Shown: positions 16,286 through 24,562, counted from the first letter of the stretch. The stretch is 35,500 nt of DNA from DASPWV01 sp046727855 (GCA_046727855.1 JBKPDL010000079.1:1-35500); one strand, 5' to 3'. A program made the numbers and translations. Notes: generated from the letters alone by a model not told the origin.

Positions 16286-16303
16286 GCGGGGCTAAAGCCC
16301 CGC
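16286..16303. repeat. REP-like palindrome GCGGGGC-TAAA-GCCCCGC
   Basis: A 7-bp perfect stem with loop TAAA, in the short gap between two minus-strand NHL genes. It has no T-run on either side. I recall very similar GGCGGGGCTTTAGCCCCGCC elements scattered through acidobacterial intergenic regions; that recollection is not a search result. Confidence 0.55.
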
Positions 16304-16305
16304 CA

Positions 16306-17472
16306 CTACGGGATTAGCGGCGTGGTCGGGGCACCCAGGCCGCGATAGACGAACTTCTGCACTCGCTTGCCTTCGTAGGTTTCACCAATAAACAGATTGC
16401 CTTTCGAGTCGCCGGCCATGACATGCGCGCCGTAGAACTGGCCGGCCCAGTGACCGGCCTGTCCAAACGCGCTCACGACCTGCAGCGAGTCGCGCTGTAG
16501 AATCCAGATCTGTTGATTGGTCCCGTCGTTGACGACGAGATAGCTTTGCGCCGGATCGATCGAAAACACGATGTCCCACACCGATCCGCTTCCGAGCGTG
16601 CGCCTCGCAACAAACGCTTCCTTGACGAAGGTGCCGTCCTTACGGAACACCTGCAGCCGATCGTTGGTGCGATCGCACACGTAGACGAGGCCGTCGTTGG
16701 CGATTCGCACCGAATGCACGATGCGGAACTGCGCTGGCGGCGGACCGTCGGGGTCGTAGTTGCTCGGACGATTCTCATTCTGAACGGCGCCGCTGAACGG
16801 ACTGGGAAGCCGCTCGCCAGCCTGCGTGAAGTAGCTGTCGTCTGGCTTCTTGCCGTACGCGCCCCAATGACGTTTGTAGGCGCCGGTGCGCGTATCGAAG
16901 ACGATCACGCGGTGATTGACGTAGCCGTCGGCGACGTATAGCTCGTTGGCCGCGCGATCGACAGTCATGCTGGCCACGCCGCCCAGGTTTTGCGTGTCGT
17001 TGCTGCCGGTGCCCTTTCCCTTCCGCCCAATCTGCAGCAGGAACTTACCGTCGCGCGTGAACTTCAGAATCTGCGCATCTTTCTCCCCGCCTCCGCCGAG
17101 CCACACGTTGTCGTCGTGGTCGACGTGGATGCCGTGCTCGAGATCGGGCCACTCATACCCGCTGCCCGGGCCGCTCCAGGAGGACACCAGGTTGCCGGCC
17201 GGGTCGAACTCGAGCACCGGCGGCGCCGCCCGCCAAATCGATCGCGTCTCGTTGGGCTGCAGCGTGGATGGACGATGCACAATCCAGACGTGATCGCGCG
17301 CATCCACGGCGACCCCCGCAACCGCGCCGAGAATCCAGCGGTTGGGCAGCGGCTTCGGCCAGAACGGATCGACTTCGTACCGCGGCGCCTGCCCCGAGGC
17401 AGGCGGTGTCGCGCGGTTCTGCGCGGCGGCACCCGCCGCCAACACGATGACCGCCATGAGCAACAGCCGCAT
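16306..17472 (-). CDS. Secreted NHL-repeat propeller protein, paralogue 3
   Basis: 388 residues with a signal peptide (LLLMAVIVLAAGAAAQ). The mature part begins YEVDPFWPKPLPNRWILGAV, a common opening for this group, followed by NHL blades: GVAVDARDHVWIVHR, HGIHVDHDDNVWLGGGG, SMTVDRAANELYVADGY and VHSVRIANDGLVYVCDR. It is more distant from the other two NHL proteins here than they are from each other. The function is unknown, as for the group. It lies directly downstream of the two-component pair on the same strand, but it has its own promoter-like element just before the start and is probably transcribed from there. Confidence 0.85.
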   Translation of the reverse strand: MRLLLMAVIVLAAGAAAQNRATPPASGQAPRYEVDPFWPKPLPNRWILGAVAGVAVDARDHVWIVHRPSTLQPNETRSIWRAAPPVLEFDPAGNLVSSWSGPGSGYEWPDLEHGIHVDHDDNVWLGGGGEKDAQILKFTRDGKFLLQIGRKGKGTGSNDTQNLGGVASMTVDRAANELYVADGYVNHRVIVFDTRTGAYKRHWGAYGKKPDDSYFTQAGERLPSPFSGAVQNENRPSNYDPDGPPPAQFRIVHSVRIANDGLVYVCDRTNDRLQVFRKDGTFVKEAFVARRTLGSGSVWDIVFSIDPAQSYLVVNDGTNQQIWILQRDSLQVVSAFGQAGHWAGQFYGAHVMAGDSKGNLFIGETYEGKRVQKFVYRGLGAPTTPLIP

Positions 17473-17481
17473 TGCGCGCCA

Positions 17482-17490
17482 GGTATAACA
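17482..17490 (-). promoter_or_regulatory. Possible extended -10 box of the NHL gene
   Basis: On the minus strand the bases read TGTTATACC, an extended -10 with two mismatches. The ATG at 17472 follows nine bases later, so the transcript would have almost no leader, and no ribosome-binding site is visible. Confidence 0.35.
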
Positions 17491-17560
17491 GTGTGGGTGA
17501 ATCGCGTTCGTAAAACGATGTCTCCGGAATGTCTACGGTTTGTCTCTATCAGGTACGGGA

Positions 17561-18268
17561 TTAAACGAGCAGCTGATACCCGCAGCCGTGAACCGTCACG
17601 ATGAAGCGCGGCTCGTGAGGCTTGGGCTCGAGCTGCGTACGGAGCTTGGCGACGTAGTTGTCCACGGTTCGGGTGACTGAGAGCTGATGATAGCCCCACA
17701 CATCCCGTAGCAGCTGCTCGCGGCTCACTATCTCGGTGCGGTGCGCGAGAAGGTATCTCAACAACTCGAACTCGCGTGCCGACAACGCCAGACGACGGCC
17801 CTTTCGCGTCACCAGCCGCTGGCGGAGCTTGATGGTGACATCGCCGAATGAGAATTCCTCGCCGCGCAGCGAGTGCCAGTCGTCGCGCCGCACCTGCGCG
17901 CGCACCCGTGCCAGCAGCTCGCGCACGTTGAACGGCTTGCTCACGTAGTCGTCGGCGCCAAGATCCAGGCCGCGAATGCGATCGAGCTCGTGCGTTCGAG
18001 CGGTCAGCACCACGATGGGCACATGCGATCCGCCGCTTCTAAGACGCTGGCACACCTCGAAGCCGCTAATCCCTGGAAGCATGATGTCGATGAGCACGAG
18101 CGCAAACGCCTGCTGCGCGAATTCGCTCAAGCCTTCCTCACCTGAGGCGACGGCGGTGACGTGATAGCCCTCGAACTCGAGGTTGTCGGCGAGCATGGCG
18201 CGCATCTGTGGCTCGTCCTCGATGACCAGAATATGGCGCCCCTCGGGATTCTTGACCGTGTCGAGCAT
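17561..18268 (-). CDS. OmpR/PhoB-family response regulator
   Basis: 235 residues. The receiver domain (about 11-125) has the acidic pair in VIEDEP, the phosphoacceptor Asp61 in LIDIMLPG, Thr in VVLTA and Lys111 in YVSKPF. The C-terminal winged helix (about 138-235) contains LSAREFELLRYLLAH and RTVDNYVAKLRTQLE, the recognition region typical of OmpR/PhoB. It binds DNA as a dimer after phosphorylation, presumably by the kinase encoded just upstream, whose stop overlaps this ATG by one base (TGATG). Target genes are not evident; the adjacent NHL gene is one possibility. Confidence 0.93.
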   Translation of the reverse strand: MLDTVKNPEGRHILVIEDEPQMRAMLADNLEFEGYHVTAVASGEEGLSEFAQQAFALVLIDIMLPGISGFEVCQRLRSGGSHVPIVVLTARTHELDRIRGLDLGADDYVSKPFNVRELLARVRAQVRRDDWHSLRGEEFSFGDVTIKLRQRLVTRKGRRLALSAREFELLRYLLAHRTEIVSREQLLRDVWGYHQLSVTRTVDNYVAKLRTQLEPKPHEPRFIVTVHGCGYQLLV

Positions 18269-19944
18269 CAGGACGCCACCTTCGTCATATCGAGCTGTCC
18301 ATCCTCGGCAGCCCGTCCAGTCACACAGCGCGGCAGGATGACACGGAACGTGCTGCCCACGCCCAGCGCGCTGCTCACTTCCACGTTGCCGCGATGCGCG
18401 CGAATCAACTCTCGAACAATCGGCAGACCGAGGCCGAAGCCCGGGAGCTGGGATGAGCCCGCTGTGCGATAGAACCGATCGAAGATTCGCGCCTGATCGG
18501 GCGGCGCAATGCCGATGCCGCGATCGGTAATCTCAACGGCGGCATGCCGGCGCGAGCTCGTGACGCGGACGGTGATCTGCTTGACCGCGTCGGAGTACTT
18601 CACCGCGTTGTCGAGGAGATTTACCAGCACCTGCTCGAGCGCCGCCGGATCGGCCATCACCATCGGCGCGGGTCCGTCCTGCTGCACGTCGAACGAAAAG
18701 TGCTGATTCGACAGCGTGTGGGCAAACGCATCCACCGTTTCACGCACGAGCGCCGAGAGATCGATCTGCTCGAACTCGTAACCGCGCCGCTGTTGCACAC
18801 GCGAAAACTCCAGCACGCGCTGCACGAGCTGCGAAAGACGACCGGCCTCGGCGTGAATCGTCGCAAGATACTCCGCAAGCCGCTCCGGCGAACGGACGCG
18901 ATCCATCTGCAGCGTCTCGGTCGCCGTGCTGAGCAGCGAGAGCGGCGTCTTGAGCTGGTGCGTCACGTGCGCCACGAAGTCGCTCTGCATCTTCGCGAGT
19001 TCCACCGATCGCCGGTGCGCCTGGATCATGAGCGCGAGCGCAATCAGCATCAACAGAATCGACAGTGCCGTGGGTCCATACCCTTCGACAATGGTTTGCG
19101 GCGCGGCGCTCGACGGTGCGGCGTTGACCTCGATCGTCCACATGCGCGGCTGGATTCCGGCGGCGAGCCGCGACTGAATTTCCTCTGCTGGATAAAAGAG
19201 CATCGGAAACGGGACGCGTCCGCTCTCCGGTGCACCGTGCTCGGCGCCGTACACCACCGCGCCCGTTTCGTCAGTGACCCGCAGTTGCAGCGTTGTTTCG
19301 CCGCCACGGCTTGCCAGTAGATCCCTGAGCCGGGTCGAGTGCGCGAAGAGCTGCTGACGCATCTCGCGTGAGTCGACGACAAAGCCGAGAATGGCGAAGT
19401 ACTCGACACGCCGCGCATCGGTCCAGAAGAGACGAAGCAACACTTGCTTGGCAGCGTTGCGCCCGACGCCCTCGGCGGCAACGTAGAGTTGCTGCCTCGG
19501 CGCGTATCGGCGCGCGAGATCCGTGACGACGCGGCCGAGATCGGGATCGTGTGCGAACTTGCCGTCCCGGCCGAAGAACATGACGTCGCTTGTCGCCTTG
19601 GGCTCGCTCTCCGCCAGCCAGATGAAGAAACGATCGACGTGCCGGTAAGTGCGCAGACCAGCCGCGTATTGCTGCGCCACCAGGTCAAGCCGCCCCGCGC
19701 GCAATTCGGGATGATTCACGGCCGTCAGTGTGTCGAACACCGGGCCGTCGAGAACACGGTGGAGCTCGACGGCCACGTCCGCAGCCGTCTGCTCGCTGAT
19801 TTGCCGCAGAATGACGCGCGTTTGCGATTGCAGGGTGGAAATCGCGCGGTACTGAAGAAAGAGCACCAGACCGGCCGCACAAATCGTCACGGTCGTCGCA
19901 ATGACCATCGCCGGCGGCCGCCAACGCAGATGGACGTCTCTCAC
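18268..19944 (-). CDS. Membrane sensor histidine kinase
   Basis: 558 residues. The first membrane helix is at about 13-31, followed by a large periplasmic sensor region (about 35-285) with no domain I can name and a second helix at about 291-308. HisKA has the H-box VAHVTHQLKTPLSLLS (His329), with Gln in place of the usual Glu after the His. HATPase has LVNLLDNAVKYS, ITDRGIGIAP and PGFGLGLPIVREL. The GTG start gives a basic N-terminus, which suits membrane topology; ATG 19908 is an alternative without basic residues. It is translationally coupled to the response regulator gene. The signal sensed is unknown. Confidence 0.9.
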   Translation of the reverse strand: MRDVHLRWRPPAMVIATTVTICAAGLVLFLQYRAISTLQSQTRVILRQISEQTAADVAVELHRVLDGPVFDTLTAVNHPELRAGRLDLVAQQYAAGLRTYRHVDRFFIWLAESEPKATSDVMFFGRDGKFAHDPDLGRVVTDLARRYAPRQQLYVAAEGVGRNAAKQVLLRLFWTDARRVEYFAILGFVVDSREMRQQLFAHSTRLRDLLASRGGETTLQLRVTDETGAVVYGAEHGAPESGRVPFPMLFYPAEEIQSRLAAGIQPRMWTIEVNAAPSSAAPQTIVEGYGPTALSILLMLIALALMIQAHRRSVELAKMQSDFVAHVTHQLKTPLSLLSTATETLQMDRVRSPERLAEYLATIHAEAGRLSQLVQRVLEFSRVQQRRGYEFEQIDLSALVRETVDAFAHTLSNQHFSFDVQQDGPAPMVMADPAALEQVLVNLLDNAVKYSDAVKQITVRVTSSRRHAAVEITDRGIGIAPPDQARIFDRFYRTAGSSQLPGFGLGLPIVRELIRAHRGNVEVSSALGVGSTFRVILPRCVTGRAAEDGQLDMTKVAS

Positions 19945-19948
19945 GCAA

Positions 19949-19966
19949 GTGCCCGCTGTCGGGCAC
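19949..19966. promoter_or_regulatory. Hairpin or operator directly before the kinase start
   Basis: GTGCCCG (19949-19955) and CGGGCAC (19960-19966) pair perfectly around CTGT, four bases from the kinase GTG. It could be a leader hairpin or a binding site for the cognate regulator. Confidence 0.35.
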
Positions 19967-19993
19967 GTTATGCGTTGGCCCTACCTATGTCAA
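19967..19993 (-). promoter_or_regulatory. Possible sigma70-type promoter of the two-component operon
   Basis: On the minus strand, TTGACA (19993-19988) is a perfect -35 box and CATAAC (19972-19967) a 4/6 -10 box, separated by 15 bases, which is shorter than the usual 17. The position just upstream of the hairpin and start supports it. Confidence 0.35.
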
Positions 19994-20064
19994 GGGACGA
20001 TGCGCAGCGGGTTTCCTGAAGCTTTTCGCCAGGCTGATGACGTCGGCGCAACCCGTCATAGCGA

Positions 20065-20964
20065 TCAGGCGACCAGGTCCTCCGTCATCAGCGCGGTGTT
20101 GATCGCGAAGGCCGCTTGTGCACCTTCGGACGCAGCAACGATCGCCAGCTGCACGAGCCGCGACGCGTCGCCCGCGGCATAGAGTCCTGGAATATCGGTC
20201 ACCTCGTATTCACCTGTTCGAACCGCGCCCCTTCGCGTAAATGCACATCCGAGTTGCGCCGCGAGGTCGGAACCTTGGCGCTGATCCGAACTGAAGAAGA
20301 GATACCGGCGATCAATTGAACTGCCATCGACGAAGACCACGCGCTTCAGCTGACCGTTGGCGCCGTCAAGCGATGCGATCCGCTCCATGCGAAAGGGAAT
20401 CCGATGCTCGTTCAGGCGCATCACGTCTTGTGCCGTCAGTCTGAAACCGTCGCTGCAGGCGACCAGGTCGCGACTCCAGACCTTCAGTTCGGTGGCCAAT
20501 CCTACGACTTTCGATCGACGGCCGTAGACCGCGAGCGGCTGATCGCGGCACTCCCACCCGTCGCAATACGGGCAATGAAACACGCTGCGCCCGTAGAGAT
20601 CGTCGAAACCCTCGATCGATGGCACGTCATCGATCACGCCGGTCGCGATCAGCAGTTTCCGGCATCGCGCCCTTGTCCCGTTGCTCAACGTCAGCTGGAA
20701 TCCGCCACGGAAGGCACGCGCGCGCCTCGCCTCCAGCCCTTCAAGCTGAATCGTGTCGTACCGCGCGAGCTGAGCGCGGCCGATGCGGCGCAGGTCGCGC
20801 GGATTGACGCCATCGCGCGACAGAAATCCGTGCATCGCTCGCGACGCGGCGTTGCGCGGACGGTTGGTATCGAGCACGAGCACGCGCCGGCGGCAGCGGC
20901 CGAGGATAAGTGCGGCACTCAACCCGGCCGGCCCCGCGCCGACGATGATGACTTCCCAGTTCAC
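20065..20964 (-). CDS. Thioredoxin-reductase-like FAD-dependent oxidoreductase
   Basis: 299 residues. The FAD-binding motif VGAGPAGLSAAL is at 8-19, LLIATGV at about 104-110, and the redox pair is in HCPYCDGWE (Cys131, Cys134), the same place as in TrxB. The C-terminal FAD motif is IPGLYAAGDASR. The second Rossmann region, expected to hold NADPH, reads PLAVYGRRSKVVGLA and lacks the GxGxxG glycines, so its electron donor may not be NADPH. It could act on a thioredoxin-like or other disulfide partner. The start is GTG 20964, with TATGGT shortly upstream. It lies 12 bases after the YCII gene on the same strand, so the two are probably one operon. Confidence 0.85.
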   Translation of the reverse strand: MNWEVIIVGAGPAGLSAALILGRCRRRVLVLDTNRPRNAASRAMHGFLSRDGVNPRDLRRIGRAQLARYDTIQLEGLEARRARAFRGGFQLTLSNGTRARCRKLLIATGVIDDVPSIEGFDDLYGRSVFHCPYCDGWECRDQPLAVYGRRSKVVGLATELKVWSRDLVACSDGFRLTAQDVMRLNEHRIPFRMERIASLDGANGQLKRVVFVDGSSIDRRYLFFSSDQRQGSDLAAQLGCAFTRRGAVRTGEYEVTDIPGLYAAGDASRLVQLAIVAASEGAQAAFAINTALMTEDLVA

Positions 20965-20976
20965 GAATCGACCATA

Positions 20977-21330
20977 TCACCTGTCGAACACCATCACTGG
21001 CCGCAGCTCGATGCTGCCGTATCGTGCGGACGGAATTCTCGACGCGACCTGGATCGCATCATCGAGATCTGCTGCGTCGATGAGATAAAAGCCGCCCGGT
21101 TGCTCCTTGGTTTCGGCAAACGGACCATCCGTCGTCGACATCTTCCCGTGGCTTATGCGGATCGTCGTCGCGGTCCCGACCGGTTGAAGCGCTTCACCGC
21201 CGAGATAGTGACCGCTCTTCCTGATCGCGTCGGTAAACGCGAAGTACGCACGCATGAACGCATCCGACTCGCTCTTGGACATGCGGCCGATCTGCTGTTC
21301 GTTGTCGTAAATCAGGCACAAATACTTCAT
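20977..21330 (-). CDS. YCII-related / DGPF-domain protein
   Basis: 117 residues from ATG 21330, which has an excellent AGGAGG ribosome-binding site. It begins MKYLCLIYDNEQ and contains KMSTTDGPFAETKEQPGGFYLI, the diagnostic DGPF stretch of the family. These small ferredoxin-like-fold proteins often sit next to ECF sigma factors, but none is present here; the downstream neighbour is the flavoprotein. The biochemical role is unsettled for the whole family. Confidence 0.85.
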   Translation of the reverse strand: MKYLCLIYDNEQQIGRMSKSESDAFMRAYFAFTDAIRKSGHYLGGEALQPVGTATTIRISHGKMSTTDGPFAETKEQPGGFYLIDAADLDDAIQVASRIPSARYGSIELRPVMVFDR

Positions 21331-21354
21331 GGCTCCTCCTGGCCCAGCGCTCAC

Positions 21355-21371
21355 TTGAGTTTGTGACTCAA
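21355..21371. promoter_or_regulatory. Small inverted repeat upstream of the YCII gene
   Basis: TTGAGT and ACTCAA pair around TTGTG, 25 bases before the YCII start. It may be an operator or a leader hairpin. The rest of the 21331-21568 gap shows no other clear signal apart from the ribosome-binding site of the aldolase. Confidence 0.3.
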
Positions 21372-21568
21372 CGGTGCGAGAGATGCCCCGACAGCGCCAC
21401 TTTCGGCCCATATATCGTCGCGTGGTGGATGCCTCGTTTTGTCCGCTCAAGTGAAGGGGGGAAGTACGACGGCCGAAATCGACCGTTTCGCCAGGTAGTC
21501 GTGGGGCCCCGTGCCGAATTCGACACCCGCTGGCCGGTGGTAGGATCACGGGCTGGAGAGGTGAACCC

Positions 21569-22651
21569 GTGGCAACCACGCACGACCTGACCGCCACCAG
21601 CATCGACCGGATCGAGAGCATTCTTGGCGACGACGCGTCGTTGCTCCAGCATGAATGCAAGACGATACCTGCCAGCAGTTTGCATCTGCCCGGCCCGGAT
21701 TTCGTCGATCGCGTCGTCGCAATAACCGACCGCTCCCCGCGTGTGCTGGGGGCGCTGCAGCAGTTATTCAACACCGGCCGGCTCGCCGGCACTGGTTACG
21801 TGTCGATTCTCCCGGTCGATCAAGGCATCGAGCACTCCGCCGGCGCATCGTTTGCGCCGAACCCTGCCTATTTTGACAGCGAGAATATCGTCAAGCTCGC
21901 GATCGAGGGCGGCTGCAACGCGGTGGCCTCGACGCTGGGCGTGCTCGGATCGGTCGCGCGGAAGTACGCGCACAAGATTCCCTTTTTCCTCAAGATCAAT
22001 CACAACGAGTTCATCTCGTATCCGAATTCGTACGATCAAATCCGCTTCGCGTCGGTGAGCCAGGGGTTTGACATGGGCGCGCAAGGTGTGGGCGCCACCG
22101 TTTACTTCGGTTCGGAAGAGTCGAAGCGGCAGCTGCAGGAAGTTTCGCTAGCCTTCCAGGAGGCGCACGAACTCGGGATGTTCACCGTGCTGTGGTGCTA
22201 TCTGCGCAACTCGGCGTTCAAGACCAAGGACGCCGACTACCATCTCGCGGCCGATCTCACCGGCCAGGCCAATCATCTTGGCGTGACCATCGAGGCCGAC
22301 ATCATCAAACAGAAGCTCCCCGAGACCAACGGCGGCTACAACGCACTTAATTTCGGGAAGACACACAAACTCGTTTACTCGCAGCTCACATCAGACCACC
22401 CCATCGATCTCACCCGTTACCAGGTCGCCAATTGCTATATGGGCCGCTCCGGAATGATTAACTCAGGCGGTGCCTCGTCGGGCGAAAGCGATTTGAAGGA
22501 AGCGGTCAAGACCGCCGTCATCAACAAACGCGCCGGAGGGATGGGGTTGATCTCGGGGCGGAAGGCGTTTCAGCGCCCGATGAAAGAAGGGGTTGCTCTG
22601 CTGAACGCGATTCAGGACGTCTATCTGACGAAGGAAGTCACGATCGCGTGA
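21569..22651 (+). CDS. fbaB: Class I fructose-bisphosphate aldolase (DhnA/FbaB type)
   Basis: 360 residues from GTG 21569, with GGAGAGG upstream. The protein matches the DhnA-type class I aldolases: GTGYVSILPVDQGIEHSAG near the start of the barrel, CNAVASTLGVLG, PFFLKINHNE and, near the C-terminus, GLISGRKAFQRPMKEG. Class I aldolases form a Schiff base between a barrel Lys and the substrate and interconvert fructose 1,6-bisphosphate with triose phosphates in glycolysis and gluconeogenesis. LKINHNE and the GRKAFQRP segment hold the candidate active-site lysines. It is cytoplasmic and appears to be a single gene. The symbol is assigned by family resemblance. Confidence 0.88.
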   Translation: MATTHDLTATSIDRIESILGDDASLLQHECKTIPASSLHLPGPDFVDRVVAITDRSPRVLGALQQLFNTGRLAGTGYVSILPVDQGIEHSAGASFAPNPAYFDSENIVKLAIEGGCNAVASTLGVLGSVARKYAHKIPFFLKINHNEFISYPNSYDQIRFASVSQGFDMGAQGVGATVYFGSEESKRQLQEVSLAFQEAHELGMFTVLWCYLRNSAFKTKDADYHLAADLTGQANHLGVTIEADIIKQKLPETNGGYNALNFGKTHKLVYSQLTSDHPIDLTRYQVANCYMGRSGMINSGGASSGESDLKEAVKTAVINKRAGGMGLISGRKAFQRPMKEGVALLNAIQDVYLTKEVTIA

Positions 22652-22806
22652 GCAGCGGAACAGTAAGACTGAAAGTCCAGACGAGCAGAAATTACCCGAT
22701 CGCCGCCGACCGAACCGCGAAGCACTGAGAAAACCTACGCCAAAACGCGTGGCAAGCGCTTGGCACATCGCTTGTTTCCTCCTCTTCCACTCCTCTGGAG
22801 ACGACA

Positions 22807-23610
22807 ATGCGTAAGGTCATTGCATTTGTCCTGTTGGGTACGTTTTTCGTACTTGCATCGATCACGTCTGTAAGCGCGCAAGGCAAGGGCGCCGGACGAG
22901 TTAAAACGGCGCATATTGCCGGCCCGAAGAGCACCACCCCGCATGCCTCGAAGGCCACCACGACGCAAGGGCCGAAGACCACTACGGCGCGTGGACCAAA
23001 GACAACGGCGACGGCAGGGCCAAAGACCACTACGGCGAAAGGCCCAAAAACGACGACGACTCGCGGCCCCAAGACCGCCACTGCGAGCAGCGCCAAAACA
23101 ACAACTCGCGGACCGAAGACGACGACCGCCGGCGGCGCCAAGACCACGACGACCCACGGCCCGAAGACAACAACTGAGCGCGCAGCCCAGGCGACAACAC
23201 ACGAACTGAAGACCACAACAACACGCGGGTCGAAGACCACGACTACGACAGGGACGGCGTCGCAAACGACGCTGACGAGCACAACGCCCGCGCCGGCAAC
23301 GCTTCCGAAGAACCCGCGACTGGTGGAGAGGCTCCGCGGGCTGCTGCCTCCAAACACCGACATGAACCTGGCCGCGACGGGTTTTAGAAACCAGGGACAG
23401 TTCGTCGCCGCCGTGCATGTCTCGAACAACCTCGGTCTCAATTTCGCAGACGTGAAAACGCGCATGGTCACCAATGGCATGAGTCTCGGCCAGGCGATCC
23501 ACGACTTGCGCGGTAACGTGGACTCCGAAAACGCCGCGAACGTGGCAATCAGGCAGGCACAGCAGGATCTCGGCGTAATCACGACAACATCGAGCCGCTC
23601 TAAGCAATGA
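22807..23610 (+). CDS. Secreted Thr/Lys-rich GPKTTT-repeat protein
   Basis: 267 residues with a signal peptide (IAFVLLGTFFVLASITSVSA, cut near residue 24). Residues about 39-158 are some 14 degenerate units of 7-9 residues around GPKTTTAR (for example GPKTTATA, GPKTTTAK, GPKTTTTR), giving a very basic, Thr-rich, probably extended stalk. Residues about 166-250 form a compact domain (RLRGLLPPNTDMNLAATGFR, then NQGQFVAAVHVSNNLGLNF and MSLGQAIHDLR) that I recall in other acidobacterial hypothetical proteins. The ribosome-binding site is GGAG, 6 bases before ATG. Its stop overlaps the next start (ATGA), so it is coupled to the barrel gene. The function is unknown; a surface or periplasm-spanning stalk is my inference. 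Confidence 0.75.
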   Translation: MRKVIAFVLLGTFFVLASITSVSAQGKGAGRVKTAHIAGPKSTTPHASKATTTQGPKTTTARGPKTTATAGPKTTTAKGPKTTTTRGPKTATASSAKTTTRGPKTTTAGGAKTTTTHGPKTTTERAAQATTHELKTTTTRGSKTTTTTGTASQTTLTSTTPAPATLPKNPRLVERLRGLLPPNTDMNLAATGFRNQGQFVAAVHVSNNLGLNFADVKTRMVTNGMSLGQAIHDLRGNVDSENAANVAIRQAQQDLGVITTTSSRSKQ

Positions 23611-24506
23611 GGCCGCGGCATTCGGTTGTTGCACTTGTCACCGTCGTCTTCGTGACGACGGTGACTCCCTCGTTCGCGCAACGGCGCGGCGGTCTCCCCC
23701 CGGGCCAGGCGAAGCGTGCGCAGCAGGTTCCCAACACCTCCGGACTTGTGTCGTCGGCTGCTGCTCCTGACACAGTCGCCGCCGGCACGCCCTCCGGCGT
23801 TCGCGTCCGCACGTTGGGCGGATGGCTGGACGATGCGAGTGCGCTCGCACCAGGGGAAACGTGGCTCGCGTTGTCGGTGACCAGGTGGAAGATGCCGATT
23901 GCAACGGGAACCGACGCTCCAGTAGTGGACGCCAGCATGGGGCTTTCGCCTCGATTCCAGGCGTCGATTACCGTGCCCTACTTTCGCGTGACCGATCGCG
24001 ACGGCGGTTATTTTCGCGGCATCGGCGACTTATATCTCGGCACCAAGATCGTGCTGCGAGATGCCGCGACGCACACCTTCGGCATGTCTGTAGGCCCCAC
24101 GCTCGAGCTGCTCAGCACGACGTCGACGACCGGCACGGGTCTGAACCGCGTGAACTGGATTCTGCCGTTCAACGTCGAGCGGCGGTTCAGCGTCGGACGC
24201 GTCTATGCCAGCACCGGATACTTCACGCGCGGCGTGTTTTTCACCAGCGGCGCGTTCGAATACGCCGCATCCGAGCGGCTGGTCGTCTCGGCCGCCGGGA
24301 CGCACGCTTATGCCACGGATGACGAAGCGGTGAGCGAGCAAATCGGGCTCGGCCGGCGGCGCATCGATATGAGCGGCACCGCCGCGTACACCGTCACACC
24401 CGCGCTGGTGGTGTTCGGCTCACTGGGACGCACGATTTGGGGACTCGACGACGACAGCACTCGGCTTCTCGCCAGTATCGGTTTGTCTATAAACGTCACC
24501 CGCTGA
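23607..24506 (+). CDS. Outer-membrane beta-barrel protein of unknown function
   Basis: 299 residues with a signal peptide (VVALVTVVFVTTVTPSFA, cut near residue 24). A short Pro/Gln/Ala linker is followed by alternating amphipathic strands: FQASITVPYFRVTDRDGGYF, GIGDLYLGTKIVLRDA, TFGMSVGPTLELLS, VYASTGYFTRGVFFTSGAF and a terminal strand LLASIGLSINVTR. The pattern resembles small transporter-like barrels such as the MetA-pathway family, but I cannot assign a substrate. It starts inside the stop of the GPKTTT-repeat gene, so the two products are made together and may work together at the outer membrane. Confidence 0.75.
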   Translation: MRPRHSVVALVTVVFVTTVTPSFAQRRGGLPPGQAKRAQQVPNTSGLVSSAAAPDTVAAGTPSGVRVRTLGGWLDDASALAPGETWLALSVTRWKMPIATGTDAPVVDASMGLSPRFQASITVPYFRVTDRDGGYFRGIGDLYLGTKIVLRDAATHTFGMSVGPTLELLSTTSTTGTGLNRVNWILPFNVERRFSVGRVYASTGYFTRGVFFTSGAFEYAASERLVVSAAGTHAYATDDEAVSEQIGLGRRRIDMSGTAAYTVTPALVVFGSLGRTIWGLDDDSTRLLASIGLSINVTR

Positions 24507-24540
24507 ACCGTTTCCAATCGCGCCACATCTGTTGCACAAT

Positions 24541-24562
24541 GACGGCCTCGAAAGGGGCCGTC
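24541..24562 (+). promoter_or_regulatory. Hairpin holding the ribosome-binding site of the sulfite-oxidase-like gene
   Basis: GACGGCC (24541-24547) pairs with GGCCGTC (24556-24562) around TCGAAAGG. The only ribosome-binding-site-like bases (AAAGGGG, 24551-24557) lie in the loop and right arm, and ATG 24564 follows directly. Folding would limit ribosome access. Confidence 0.4.

Noticed and set aside
22916..23224. Repeat DNA in the GPKTTT region as a non-coding satellite
   Set aside because: The repeat keeps one frame with synonymous variation, has a signal peptide before it and a folded domain after it, so it is coding.
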